Assembly (NCBI GenBank): GCA_014656015.1
Contig: BNBP01000057.1
Span: forward strand, 1 to 45,124
Reading direction: 5' to 3'
Length of the DNA: 45,124 nt
Origin: Streptomyces griseoaurantiacus
GTDB lineage: Bacteria; Actinomycetota; Actinomycetes; Streptomycetales; Streptomycetaceae
The notes under the pieces are model-generated. The model was not told where the DNA came from, did no database searches, and was given only the letters and a program-made list of their open reading frames with translations. Positions within the stretch are counted from its first letter, which is position 1, and each line of letters begins with the position of its first letter. The translations under genes were made by a program, and so were the position numbers. This document shows positions 18,181 to 26,609 of the stretch, piece by piece.

Positions 18181-18206
18181 GGGGGTGCCCCGGGCGGGGC
18201 ACCCCC
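18181..18206. terminator. Bidirectional terminator between convergent GH4 and chitinase genes
   Basis: GGGGGTGCCCC (18181-18191) pairs perfectly with GGGGCACCCCC (18196-18206) around a four-base loop, exactly between two gene ends. Confidence 0.85.
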
Positions 18207-18219
18207 TCGTCGAGCCCGG

Positions 18220-19923
18220 TCAGCCCTTGAAGCCGGCCGTGATCGAGGTGAACTGCCACTCGCTCTGGGAGATCCCGGAGCAGTTGCTCACCACTCCGCC
18301 GCCCGCGCACGGCCGGTCGCGGTTGACCGCCCAGTACGCCAGCCGGGCGATGTGGTGGGAGTTGGACCAGTCCCGGATCTGGGTCCAGATCGCCGGGGTG
18401 GTGTTCTCCTGCTGGTCGGACAGGCCGTTCATGCCGGAGATCCCGAGGTGGGAGTAGGCGGTGGCGTCGTCCCAGCCGAAGGTCGACTTCAGCTTGGCCT
18501 TCAGGCCCTCGGCGGCGTTCACCGTGTTCCCGTACATGTCGGAACCGCCTCCGAAGTCGAAGGGCATGATGGTGAAGACGTCGATGTTCGCGTCGAGCGA
18601 CTTGGCCTGCTCGACGAGCCGGTTGCCGTAGTAGGTGGGTCCGGTCGTCGTGGTGCCGAAGGTGACGATGGTCCTCAGGCCGGGGTTGTCGGCCTTGACC
18701 GTCTTCAGCGCGGTGAGGATCCGGGCCTGCACGGCCTCGTTCTCGAACTCGTCGGTGTTCTCGATGTCCATGTCGATCGCCTTGAGCGAGTAGGCGTCGA
18801 TCACCTTCTGCAGGGCCCCGGCGAGCGCGCTCGCGGAGGAGCAGTTGGCGCCGAGCTTGCTGCCCTGCCAGCCCCCGAAGGAGGGCACGATGTCACCGCC
18901 GGCCGAGCGGATCTGGTTGATGGTGCTCTGGTCGACGCCGCCGGTCAGCGGGCGGTTGCCGTCCCAGGCCGGGTTGCAGCCGCCCGAGTCCAGCATGAAC
19001 GCCATCGTGTACCACTTGACGCCGGTCGCGCTCATCACGGAGGCGGCGTTCGGCGGGTCGCCCCAGCCGAGGTACAGGTAGGGCGCGGCCTGTTTGAAGG
19101 CGCCGGTGTCTCCGCCGCCGCCCGCGCCGGTCGTCACGCTCACGGCGTTGGAGGCCCCCGAGGTGTTCCCGGCCGCGTCCCGCGCCTTCACGGTGAAGGT
19201 GTAGGCGGTGCTCGGCGACAGCCCGCCGACGGTGGCGCTCGTGCCGGAGACGCTGAGCACCTGGTTGCCGCCGCTGTAGACGTCGTAGCCGGTGACGCCC
19301 ACGTTGTCGGAGGAGGCCGACCAGGACAGCGAGACGCTGGAGGATGTCTTGCCCGTCGAGGTCAGGTTCGCCGGCGCGCTGGGTGCCTGGGTGTCGGAAC
19401 CGCCGCCCCCGCCCGGGCCGTCGAGCGAGATGTCGTCGGCGTAGTAGGTGCCCTGCGCGTACCAGCCGTGGACGTACAGCTTGACGCTGGTCTGCGAGGC
19501 GCCGGTGGTGAAGGGCACCTTGAGCTGGGTGTACGCGGAGGGAGAGGAGGCCCAGGTGGAGGCGCCGCCGTCGACGCCCAGGTACACGTAGGAGCCGCGC
19601 ACCCAACCGCTCAGGGTGTAGGCGGTGTCGGGCCGCACGGTCACGGTCTGGGCGCACTGGGCGGTGTCGGCGGAGGTCACCGCGCCCGCGAGGGCCCTGG
19701 AGCCGCCGTGCACCGGGGAGGAGACGACGGAACCGAGGTTGCCGGAGCAGGACCAGGGGGAGAGGGAGCCCGACTCGAAGCCGGGATTGGACAGGACGTT
19801 GGCCGCGTGGGCCGTGCCGGGCACCGCGAGGGCCCCGGCCAGGGCCAGCGCGGCGGAGCCGAGCACGGCGACGAAAGCGCGTCTGGAGCGCGCGAGGAAA
19901 CCTGACGGAGGACGAGTGCGCAC
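18220..19923 (-). CDS. Secreted GH18 chitinase with N-terminal CBM and FnIII domain
   Basis: 567 residues, predicted extracellular. Domains in order: a signal peptide (1-40, basic start RSRR, cleavage near AHA); a jelly-roll carbohydrate-binding module (about 42-168, starting NVLSNPGFESGSLSPW); a Gly/Ser linker; a fibronectin type III domain (178-266); a second Gly linker; and the GH18 catalytic domain (about 275-567). The catalytic motif is AIDMDIEN, with Asp384, Asp386 and acid Glu388. The GTG start at 19923 is supported by GGGAG five bases upstream. Two DasR-like sites lie about 110-160 bases upstream, so expression is probably controlled by N-acetylglucosamine through DasR, as known for Streptomyces chitinases. 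Confidence 0.93.
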   Translation of the reverse strand: MRTRPPSGFLARSRRAFVAVLGSAALALAGALAVPGTAHAANVLSNPGFESGSLSPWSCSGNLGSVVSSPVHGGSRALAGAVTSADTAQCAQTVTVRPDTAYTLSGWVRGSYVYLGVDGGASTWASSPSAYTQLKVPFTTGASQTSVKLYVHGWYAQGTYYADDISLDGPGGGGGSDTQAPSAPANLTSTGKTSSSVSLSWSASSDNVGVTGYDVYSGGNQVLSVSGTSATVGGLSPSTAYTFTVKARDAAGNTSGASNAVSVTTGAGGGGDTGAFKQAAPYLYLGWGDPPNAASVMSATGVKWYTMAFMLDSGGCNPAWDGNRPLTGGVDQSTINQIRSAGGDIVPSFGGWQGSKLGANCSSASALAGALQKVIDAYSLKAIDMDIENTDEFENEAVQARILTALKTVKADNPGLRTIVTFGTTTTGPTYYGNRLVEQAKSLDANIDVFTIMPFDFGGGSDMYGNTVNAAEGLKAKLKSTFGWDDATAYSHLGISGMNGLSDQQENTTPAIWTQIRDWSNSHHIARLAYWAVNRDRPCAGGGVVSNCSGISQSEWQFTSITAGFKG

Positions 19924-20030
19924 GCGATCTCCCTGTGGGGAATGGGGACTTCGGGAGTGCCGGGTGGTGCGGGGTTCGTGCGGTGGCGCGCGGCATGTGG
20001 TGGTGTCGCGCGAGGACCCTGTCCCCAATT

Positions 20031-20083
20031 TGGTATGGACCAATTGTGGCGTCAAGGGTGCCGACGAGGATTGGTCCGGACCG
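20031..20083 (-). promoter_or_regulatory. Two DasR-like sites in the chitinase/PPTase intergenic region
   Basis: TTGGTATGGACCAA contains TGGTATGGACCA (20031-20042), and 41 bases on lies TTGGTCCGGACCG with a perfect GGTCCGGACC core (20072-20083). Both resemble the DasR responsive element ACTGGTCTAGACCAGT and the direct repeats known in Streptomyces chitinase promoters. They are 108-160 bases before the chitinase start and 141-193 before the divergent transferase gene. Confidence 0.7.
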
Positions 20084-20223
20084 GCGGCGCGGCGCGGGGA
20101 CTCACGTGTCCCGTCAACGGCCGTCTCGTCCGCGGTGGTTGGGCGCTCACCCGGGCTCGGGCGAGGCGCGCGGCATGGGCTACGGTCGGTGCCGTCGGCC
20201 GTGCGCCGCGGGGAGGGAGAGCC

Positions 20224-20925
20224 GTGATCGGGGAGTTGCTGCCGGAGGCGGTCGTCGCCGTGGAGGCGTACGGCGACGACGCGGCCGTGGACGCGCCGCT
20301 GTACCCCGAGGAACGGGCCGTCGTGGCCCGCGCGGTGGACAAGCGGCGGCGCGAGTTCGCCTCGGTACGGCAGTGCGCGCGGCACGCGATGGAGAAACTG
20401 GGTCTGGAGCCGCGCCCCGTACTGCCGGGGGAGCGCGGGGCGCCGCGCTGGCCCGAGGGGATCCTCGGCAGCATGACCCACTGCACCGGCTACTGCGCGG
20501 CAGCCCTGGTCCGCACCGGCGAACTGGCCTCGCTCGGCATCGACGCCGAGCCGCACGAGGCGCTGCCCGAGGGCGTGCTCGGCGCGGTCGCGGCGCCCGC
20601 CGAGCGCGAGCGCGTGAGCGCGCTGTCGGCGGCCCACCCGTCCGTGCACTGGGACCGGCTGCTGTTCAGCGCCAAGGAGGCCGTCTACAAGGCGTGGTTC
20701 CCGCTGACCGGCCGCTGGCTGGACTTCCTCGAGGCGGACCTGGAGATCCGGCCGCCCGCCGCCGGCGGTACGACCGGCGGATTCCGGGCGACACTGCTGG
20801 TGGAGGGCCCCTGCGTCGGCGACCGCCTCGTACGGGCCTTCGACGGCCGCTGGGCCGCGCGCGAGGGGCTCCTGGCGACGGCGGTGGCGGTGCCGCACGG
20901 GAACGCGCCCGAGGGCACCGCCTGA
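20224..20925 (+). CDS. Sfp/EntD-type 4'-phosphopantetheinyl transferase
   Basis: 233 residues. Transfers phosphopantetheine from coenzyme A to a serine of carrier proteins, activating polyketide, peptide or fatty acid carrier domains. The family motifs are present: LGIDAEPH with metal-binding Asp107 and Glu109, and LLFSAKEAVYKAW with Glu152 and Lys156; KRRREFASVRQCAR near 40-53 is the usual CoA-phosphate-binding region. GTG at 20224 has GGGAGGGAG nearby. No synthase or carrier gene is adjacent, so it probably serves clusters elsewhere. Because it is divergent from the chitinase, it may share DasR influence; that is inference. Confidence 0.92.
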   Translation: MIGELLPEAVVAVEAYGDDAAVDAPLYPEERAVVARAVDKRRREFASVRQCARHAMEKLGLEPRPVLPGERGAPRWPEGILGSMTHCTGYCAAALVRTGELASLGIDAEPHEALPEGVLGAVAAPAERERVSALSAAHPSVHWDRLLFSAKEAVYKAWFPLTGRWLDFLEADLEIRPPAAGGTTGGFRATLLVEGPCVGDRLVRAFDGRWAAREGLLATAVAVPHGNAPEGTA

Positions 20926-20927
20926 CC

Positions 20928-21017
20928 GGGTCGTTGGGCACAGGGCCGTTGGGCACAGGGCCGTTGGGCACAGGGCCGTTCGACGGCGGACCGTTCGGCA
21001 CCGGGCCGTTCAGCCTC
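20928..21017. repeat. Six tandem 15-base repeats (GGGCCGTTGGGCACA)
   Basis: Units start at 20928, 20943, 20958, 20973, 20988 and 21003. The first three are nearly identical and the last three have diverged, keeping the GGNCCGTT half. The array begins three bases after the transferase stop and runs into the stop codon of the next, oppositely oriented gene. Confidence 0.9.
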
Positions 21018-21297
21018 CGTCCCCGCTCCGGTGCCCGGCCTCGCCCCGGCCCGTGGGGTCGAGGACGGCGCACCAGCCGCTCAGCAGCCGGAAGAACTCC
21101 GCGTCGGTACCCGGCAGCCCGGCCGCGGCGAGCGCCTGCTCCGCCTCCGCGAGCACCCCGGGCGGCACGAGGGGCGGCCGTGCGGAGCCGCCGCCCGGCC
21201 CCGGTGGATCGTCCAGAGCGGCCCGCACGGTGTGCAGGAGCCGCACATAGGCCTGGACGGCGATGCGCTGACGGTCGGTCAGTACGGCGGTGGGCAT
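21010..21297 (-). CDS. Small hypothetical protein
   Basis: 95 residues, no recognised domain. It starts MPTAVLTDRQRIAVQAYVRL, continues with a helical segment, a Pro/Gly-rich middle (DDPPGPGGG) and a second helical part (AEAEQALAAAGLPGTDAEFF). ATG at 21297 is preceded by GGGGAGAGAGGG, a plausible ribosome site. The longer in-frame opening upstream lacks one. The last residues are encoded beside a 15-base repeat array whose final unit contains the stop codon, so the C-terminus may vary. Possibly a soluble cytoplasmic protein; function unknown. Confidence 0.6.
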   Translation of the reverse strand: MPTAVLTDRQRIAVQAYVRLLHTVRAALDDPPGPGGGSARPPLVPPGVLAEAEQALAAAGLPGTDAEFFRLLSGWCAVLDPTGRGEAGHRSGDGG

Positions 21298-21400
21298 GGT
21301 CCCTCTCTCCCCGGTGTCGGCCACGACGGACCCGCCCAGCTTGCCGTGCGCCACTGACAACGGGGGTGGCCCGGCGCGCCCGAAGTGCCGGACTTCCGCC

Positions 21401-21811
21401 CTACAGGGCGTTGTCGAGGGCCAGCGCCAGCCGGGCGATCCGCCACCCGGCCCCGTCCCGGCGCAGGCCGAACGTGTAGACCCCGGTGGAGAGCAGCCGG
21501 ACGCCGTCACCGGTGTTCCGCGTCTGCAGCAGGTAGGCCCGGACCTCGGCGCCGGCGGCGTCCGCAGCGGTGAGGAGGACGTTGCCCAGGTGGTGCCGCA
21601 CCGTCCCCGACCGGGCGGCGTGCCCGGCCCGGACGAAGTCGAGCACCGCCGCCCGCCCGGAGACCGGACCGAGCACCTTCGGCCCGGGCATCGTGAAGCT
21701 CCAGGTGGTGTCCTCGGTCAGGACCGCCTCCAGCGCCGGCACGTCCAGCGCGTCCAGGGCGTGGGCGTAGGCCGCCACCACCTGCCCGGGGTCCGCGCTC
21801 CCGGCGTTCAC
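21401..21811 (-). CDS. SnoaL/NTF2-like domain protein
   Basis: 136 residues with the plan of the NTF2-like (SnoaL/DUF4440) fold: an opening helix (VVAAYAHALDALDVPALEAV), the turn LTEDTTWSFTMPGP, a helix with AAVLDFVRAGH, and a four-strand sheet ending WRIARLALALDNAL. Members include small isomerases, dehydratases and proteins without catalytic function, so the activity is open. The GTG shares four bases (GTGA) with the stop of the MDR oxidoreductase, so the two are co-translated and probably work in one pathway. Confidence 0.82.
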   Translation of the reverse strand: MNAGSADPGQVVAAYAHALDALDVPALEAVLTEDTTWSFTMPGPKVLGPVSGRAAVLDFVRAGHAARSGTVRHHLGNVLLTAADAAGAEVRAYLLQTRNTGDGVRLLSTGVYTFGLRRDGAGWRIARLALALDNAL

Positions 21812-22806
21812 GAGCCCACCGTCAGGACGATCTTGCCCTGGATGTGGCCCTGCCCGGCCCGCGTGTGGGCGCGGGCCGCCTCGGACAGGGGATAGGTGCT
21901 GTCCACCCCGACCCGCAACGCGCCCTCGTCGAACAGGCGGCCGATCTCGGCGAGCTGGGGGCCGTTCGCGCGCACCTGGATGTTCGAGACGGTGACGCCC
22001 CGCCGCGCCGTCTCCTCCGGATCGAACTCGGCGAAGAACACCGGCAGCATGGTGCCGCCGCGCCTGAGCACGCGCAGGAAGCGCCCGCTGCGCGGACCCC
22101 CGACCGTGTCGATGACCACGTCGACGTCACCGACCACGTCCGTGGCCTCCGTCGTGGTGTAGTCGACGAACTCGTCGGCACCGAGTGCGCGCAGGAACTC
22201 CTCGTGCCGGCCCGAGGCCACCGCGATCACGCGCGCCCCCTTCCACTTCGCGAGCTGCACCGCGAAATGCCCCACGCCGCCGGCCGCGCCGTTGACCAGC
22301 ACGGTCGTCCCCGGTGACAGCGGCACCGGCTCGTGCACCAGGCCGGTGAAGGGCGAGGGAACCTTGTGGCCCAGATCGATGAGGAACTGCCAGGCCGTGA
22401 GCAGCGCCATCGGCGCACCGGCCGCCCGCACGTGGTCCAGCGCCGCCGGCTTGTGCGCCAGGTCCGAGGCCGGTGCGGCCACGTACTCGGCGTAGGCACG
22501 GCCGTCGAAGCCGGGGAAGCGCAGCATGCCGTACACCTCGTCCCCGGGGGCGAAGCCCGTCACGTCCGGGGCGACCGCCTCGACCACGCCCGACATGTCC
22601 GTCCCCGGGACCAGCGGGAACTCCAGCACCGGCCGCAGCTCGGGCGGCATGACCTTCATGCCCTCGCGCAGGTACCAGTCCGGCGGATTGACGCCCACCG
22701 CGCGCACCCGGACGAGGACCTCGCCCGAGCCGATCGCGGGCACCGGCACCTCCTCGTACCGCAGAACCTCGGGGCCGCCCGCTTCGTGGAACTGGATCGC
22801 CTTCAT
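21808..22806 (-). CDS. MDR-family NADP-dependent oxidoreductase (quinone-oxidoreductase type)
   Basis: 332 residues. The N-terminal GroES-like domain has MKAIQFHEAGGPEVLRYEEV and VPGTDMSGVVEAV; the Rossmann part has TTVLVNGAAGGVGHFAVQLA and ends with ARAHTRAGQGHIQGKIVLTV. The usual zinc-ligand Cys/His set is not evident, which fits the zinc-free quinone-reductase or enone-reductase branch of the medium-chain family. The start is ATG at 22806 with only a weak ribosome site. It leads a two-gene operon with the NTF2-like gene and is divergent from a LysR regulator 132 bases away, the usual arrangement for LysR control of an inducible detoxification or catabolic gene. Confidence 0.88.
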   Translation of the reverse strand: MKAIQFHEAGGPEVLRYEEVPVPAIGSGEVLVRVRAVGVNPPDWYLREGMKVMPPELRPVLEFPLVPGTDMSGVVEAVAPDVTGFAPGDEVYGMLRFPGFDGRAYAEYVAAPASDLAHKPAALDHVRAAGAPMALLTAWQFLIDLGHKVPSPFTGLVHEPVPLSPGTTVLVNGAAGGVGHFAVQLAKWKGARVIAVASGRHEEFLRALGADEFVDYTTTEATDVVGDVDVVIDTVGGPRSGRFLRVLRRGGTMLPVFFAEFDPEETARRGVTVSNIQVRANGPQLAEIGRLFDEGALRVGVDSTYPLSEAARAHTRAGQGHIQGKIVLTVGS

Positions 22807-22938
22807 CACGCTCACGCCTGTCGCTTTCCGTGGAGGGAAACTGTGCACCTCCGAGTCAAAGCCCGGCACGGCGGCCGCGTCCAAGACCTGTCCGGCAACC
22901 CCCTCATGCCTGAACGGCATCGCCCGTACCCTGGAGGG

Positions 22939-23838
22939 GTGAGCGATCCCGGACAGGAACTGGACCTGCGACTCGTCCACCACTTCACGGTCGTGGCGGC
23001 GCACCGGCACTTCGGCCGGGCCGCCGCCGACCTGCACGTGGCCCAGCCCGCCCTGAGCCGCCAGATCCAGCGGCTCGAGAAACAGCTCGGGGCCCGGCTC
23101 CTCGACCGCACCCCCCAGGGCGCCCGGCTCACCCCGGCCGGCCAGGAATTCCTCCCCTGGGCCGAGGCACTGCTGCGGGCCGCCCGCCAGGCCTCGCTGG
23201 CCGTGCGGGAGAAGGCCGGGGCCGCCCGCCTCACCGTCGGCTACGTCGAGGACCTGGTGATCACCGACGCCGTACGGGAGCTGCGCCGCCGGTACCCCGA
23301 GGCCGAGATCGTCACCCGGTACCTGGACTGCCACGACGTCGTGGCCCTGACCGAGCACCGCATCGACGCCCTGATCGCGCGGTCCCCGCTCCCGCTCGCC
23401 GAGGACGAGGTCACCACCGTCCCGCTGTACGAGGAACCCCGGATGCTCGTCGTCCCGCGCGAGCACCCCCTGGCCCGGCGGGCCTCGGTGAGCGCGGAGG
23501 AACTGGCAGGTCAGGAGGCGCTGCCCTGTGCCTTCGAGACCGAGGACTGGACCTCCTACCGCATCCTCCGCTCCGGCGTGCCACCTCTGGAGAGCGCCTT
23601 CGAGAGCCCCGTCGAGACCTACGAGGACAAGCTGGAACTCGTGGCGAGCGGCCGGGCGATCGGTGTGCTGCCGGTCGGCGACCGGCGCAGCTCGCTGCGG
23701 CCCGACCTCGTCAGCGTCCCGCTGGAGGGCGCCCCGCCCAGCCAGGTCGTCCTGGCCAGCCGCAAGGACGACGCCAACCCCATGGTCGACGCCCTCCGCC
23801 TGGCGGCCGAGACCGCCCTGACCGCCCCGGCGTCCTGA
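22939..23838 (+). CDS. LysR-family transcriptional regulator
   Basis: 299 residues from GTG at 22939. The N-terminal winged helix-turn-helix reads VVAAHRHFGRAAADLHVAQP then ALSRQIQRLEKQLGARLLDR, and the rest is the periplasmic-binding-protein-like effector domain. It probably controls the divergent oxidoreductase pair. The start is debatable: GGAGG lies only one base before the GTG, too close for a ribosome site, while TACCCT at 22926-22931 would be a fair -10 for a leaderless message. ATG at 22906 is in frame but lacks a ribosome site. Confidence 0.88.
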   Translation: MSDPGQELDLRLVHHFTVVAAHRHFGRAAADLHVAQPALSRQIQRLEKQLGARLLDRTPQGARLTPAGQEFLPWAEALLRAARQASLAVREKAGAARLTVGYVEDLVITDAVRELRRRYPEAEIVTRYLDCHDVVALTEHRIDALIARSPLPLAEDEVTTVPLYEEPRMLVVPREHPLARRASVSAEELAGQEALPCAFETEDWTSYRILRSGVPPLESAFESPVETYEDKLELVASGRAIGVLPVGDRRSSLRPDLVSVPLEGAPPSQVVLASRKDDANPMVDALRLAAETALTAPAS

Positions 23839-23884
23839 CCCCCCCCGGCGCGCCGCCCCGGCCGGGCGCCGGACGGGGAGTGCC

Positions 23885-23915
23885 GCGCGCCGCACGAGGA
23901 TGCCGTGCGGCGCGC
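23885..23915. terminator. Bidirectional terminator between LysR and monooxygenase genes
   Basis: GCGCGCCGCACG (23885-23896) pairs perfectly with CGTGCGGCGCGC (23904-23915) around a seven-base loop, between two convergent stops. Confidence 0.85.
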
Positions 23916-23932
23916 TCGGCGTTCTCGGCCCG

Positions 23933-25372
23933 TCACCCCTCGCCGGGATCGCGCGGGGGCCGGGCCGCGCGGACCGCTTCCCACTCCGCCTCGGTCAGCG
24001 GCGGCTCCGCCAGGGGCTCACGCCGGGGGCCCCGCAGCACCGCCAGCAGCACCGCGGGCCGCAGCAGCTCCGAGACCGGCTTCGACAGCGTCACCACGTC
24101 GAAGAAGGCCTTCGCCACCAGCGGCCGGCCCGTCGCCGTCAGCATCAGCCGGTTGACGTACGCCCCCAGCAGCCGGTTCCCCGGCCCCGGGGCCTCGCCG
24201 ATCGCCCCCGGGTAGTGGATGTCCGTGCTCGTCGCCAGCTCCCACGCCGTCGCCACCGGCCGCGCCACGCCCCGCTGCACCCGCCGCGAGAGCCCCGGCG
24301 CGGTGAGACCCGCGCGGGCCACCTCCTCCCGCAGCGCGAGAACGCCCTGCGCGGCGACCGAGAGCCCGTGCCCGTACACCGGGTTGTACGTGGCGACGGA
24401 GTCACCGATCGCGACGAAGCCCTCCGGCCAGCCCGTGACCTTCTCGTAGTAGCGCCGCCGGTTGATCGTGCTGCGGGTGAGCACGGGTTCCGACAGCGGC
24501 TCCGCGTGCGCGATCAGCTCGCCCACCACCGGATGCCGCACGCTCTCGCGCGCGAACCTCTCGAACTCCTCGGCCGTGGCCGGCGGCTCCCCGCCCCGCG
24601 TGCCCGACAGCGTGACCAGCCACCGCCCGCCCTCGACGGGCTCGATCGTCGTGGTCCGCCCCGGCACCGGCACCGTCGCGTCCGACTGCACGTTGACCAG
24701 CGGGAACTCCTCCGTCCCCGCGGGTGCCCGGTAGAGCCGGCTGGAGTAGGCGAGCCCGGAGTCGACCTCCTCCATCGGGGCGTCGGCCACCCCCAGTTCG
24801 CCCAGCCACCGCTGCGCCCGCGACCCGCGTCCGGCGGCGTCGACGACCAGGTCGGCGGGGAGCACCCGCTCCTCGCCGTCCGTGGCACGCACCCGTACGC
24901 CGGTCACCCGGTCGGCGTCCCCCTCCAGCGAGAGCAGCTCCGCCCGCTGCACCACGGTGACCCGGGGGTCCTTCACCACCCGCTCGCGCACCACCCAGTC
25001 CAGCAGGTCCCGGCTGCACGCGATCATGAACTGCATCTCGGGCCACCGCCGGAACCAGCCGCGCGGCTGCATCGACACCAGCCCCGTGGGCAGCGAGATC
25101 CGCCGCGCCCCGCCGGCCAGCCACGCGTCGGTCACCCCCGGCAGCAGCTCCTCCATCGCCCGGACGCCACCGGACCAGATGACGTGCACGTGCCGGGCCT
25201 GCGGCAGGCCCTTGCGCGGCTCGGGACCCCCGGGCAGCGCGTCGCGCTCGACGACGGTGACCTCGGCGTGCGCGCTCAGCGCGGCGGCGGCCAGCATGCC
25301 GGCCATGCCACCGCCGATCACGACGGCCCGACGGGGCGCGGCACCACGGGGGGTGCCGACGGGTTCACTCAT
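23933..25372 (-). CDS. FAD-dependent monooxygenase (flavin hydroxylase-like)
   Basis: 479 residues. The N-terminus holds the dinucleotide-binding motif AVVIGGGMAGMLAAAALSAH followed by VTVVERD; the middle has LVVDAAGRGSR (DG-like motif) and the C-terminal flavin motif GFVAIGDSVATYNPVYGHGL. These mark a group A flavoprotein monooxygenase or related dehydrogenase that acts on small lipophilic or aromatic substrates; none is identifiable. ATG at 25372 has AGGAAG nine bases upstream and overlaps the end of the membrane-protein gene by eight bases. It is the last gene of the operon with the XRE regulator, protease and membrane protein. There is no signal peptide, so it is cytoplasmic. Confidence 0.88.
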   Translation of the reverse strand: MSEPVGTPRGAAPRRAVVIGGGMAGMLAAAALSAHAEVTVVERDALPGGPEPRKGLPQARHVHVIWSGGVRAMEELLPGVTDAWLAGGARRISLPTGLVSMQPRGWFRRWPEMQFMIACSRDLLDWVVRERVVKDPRVTVVQRAELLSLEGDADRVTGVRVRATDGEERVLPADLVVDAAGRGSRAQRWLGELGVADAPMEEVDSGLAYSSRLYRAPAGTEEFPLVNVQSDATVPVPGRTTTIEPVEGGRWLVTLSGTRGGEPPATAEEFERFARESVRHPVVGELIAHAEPLSEPVLTRSTINRRRYYEKVTGWPEGFVAIGDSVATYNPVYGHGLSVAAQGVLALREEVARAGLTAPGLSRRVQRGVARPVATAWELATSTDIHYPGAIGEAPGPGNRLLGAYVNRLMLTATGRPLVAKAFFDVVTLSKPVSELLRPAVLLAVLRGPRREPLAEPPLTEAEWEAVRAARPPRDPGEG

Positions 25373-26588
25373 GGGTTTCGCTTCCTGAGCTGGTGGCGGT
25401 CCGTCCCCGGACGGCCGCGACGACGGGTGACTGACGCAGGGCGAGGGACATCCGCACGAGGTCGCGGGGACCGTCGAGGGAAGCGGGAGGGGACGGCTCG
25501 GAGGGCGTGTCCCGGACGCCGGCGGCACCGGCCGCGTCGATCAGCCGGCCCTCCGGATCGGCGGCCCGGGCCCGTACGGCGGCCGCCACCATCGCCGCGT
25601 CGGCCTCGGCCCGCGCCTGCTCCGGGTCCGCGCCCGAGGCCAGGGCCGCGTCCCGGGCACGCAGGCGCAGCTCGGCGTCGAAGTACGGGTACAGACCGAG
25701 CATGCCGTCGTGGATGTCGGACTCCCGCTGGGTCACCCGCAGTGCGGCCGGTGACCACCAGGCGATCCGCACGCCCCGGTGCGACTGCGCGGCCACCGGC
25801 CGCAGTTCGCGCCAGAGCGGGCCGAGCCTGCGGTAGGTGGCCCAGGTCTGCCAGCTGTCCCCGGCCCGCCGGCAGGCCAGCGGCACACAGAAGCCGACCG
25901 CGCTGATCTGCGCGCCGGCCGAGGCCAGCACCGGGGCCCAGTCACTGCTCAGATAGTCCAGGTCGGCCCCGCGCCACCGGGCGATCACCGCCGTGAACTT
26001 CGTCGCCAGGTAGGCCAGATTGCACAGATAGCCGACGACGATGATGAGCAGGCCGGCCCGCAGCCAGCCCTTCACCCGCAGCGCCCAGCGCCCGCACATG
26101 ACGTTCATCGCGACGCCCGCCACCGTCAGCGCCACCAGGTAGAGCACGATCAGCTCGCGGATGTACGGCGTGCGCGCGTAGTACGTGTCGAAGTCCCGCA
26201 GCCGTTCCACCGGCGTGCTGCCGAGCCGGAACAGCACCACCAGCGCCACGATCACCAGGCCGTACCCGGCGGTGATCCACCGGTTGATCCGGCGGGTCCG
26301 GGCGGGCGGGCCACCGCGCCAGTTGACCATCAGCACGAGACAGGACGCGCTGAACGCGCTGAGCAGGCAGTACACCAGTGGCGCCGAGAAGTTGACGATC
26401 CCGGTCCACTCGTTGACCTGTGCGATCGTCGGCGGCGCGGCGAAGCAGAAGACCAGTCCGGCCAGAGCCATCAGCACGCACACCGAGCGCAGCAGCGGAT
26501 CGCGCCACGCGCGCGCCAGCGCGGGCGCCTTGACGGTGAGCGCCACCGCCATCGCGGCGGAGGGAAGGTAGTAGCCGGAGCCGTCCAT
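25365..26588 (-). CDS. Multi-helix membrane protein of the MAB_1171c type
   Basis: 407 residues. About seven hydrophobic helices fill the first 240 residues (for example VCVLMALAGLVFCFAAPPTI, YGLVIVALVVLFRL, LIVLYLVALTVAGVAMNVM, GLLIIVVGYLCNLAYLATKF and ISAVGFCVPLAC). A cytoplasmic tail of about 160 residues follows, with WATYRRLGPLWRELRP and a helical Ala/Arg-rich end. This layout is known from actinobacterial MAB_1171c-like putative transporters, whose function is not established. It starts 21 bases after the protease gene and overlaps the monooxygenase start, so it sits in the middle of the operon. It could be a sensor or receptor just as well as a transporter. Confidence 0.75.
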   Translation of the reverse strand: MDGSGYYLPSAAMAVALTVKAPALARAWRDPLLRSVCVLMALAGLVFCFAAPPTIAQVNEWTGIVNFSAPLVYCLLSAFSASCLVLMVNWRGGPPARTRRINRWITAGYGLVIVALVVLFRLGSTPVERLRDFDTYYARTPYIRELIVLYLVALTVAGVAMNVMCGRWALRVKGWLRAGLLIIVVGYLCNLAYLATKFTAVIARWRGADLDYLSSDWAPVLASAGAQISAVGFCVPLACRRAGDSWQTWATYRRLGPLWRELRPVAAQSHRGVRIAWWSPAALRVTQRESDIHDGMLGLYPYFDAELRLRARDAALASGADPEQARAEADAAMVAAAVRARAADPEGRLIDAAGAAGVRDTPSEPSPPASLDGPRDLVRMSLALRQSPVVAAVRGRTATSSGSETHE

Positions 26589-26609
26589 CGTGTCGGTGCG
26601 CCAGTCCCC

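Noticed and set aside
20666..21073. Reverse-strand frame with repeated NGPVP units over the 15-base array
   Set aside because: The repeat reads open in several frames because 15 is a multiple of three; the frame lies antisense to the transferase motifs and has no supported start.
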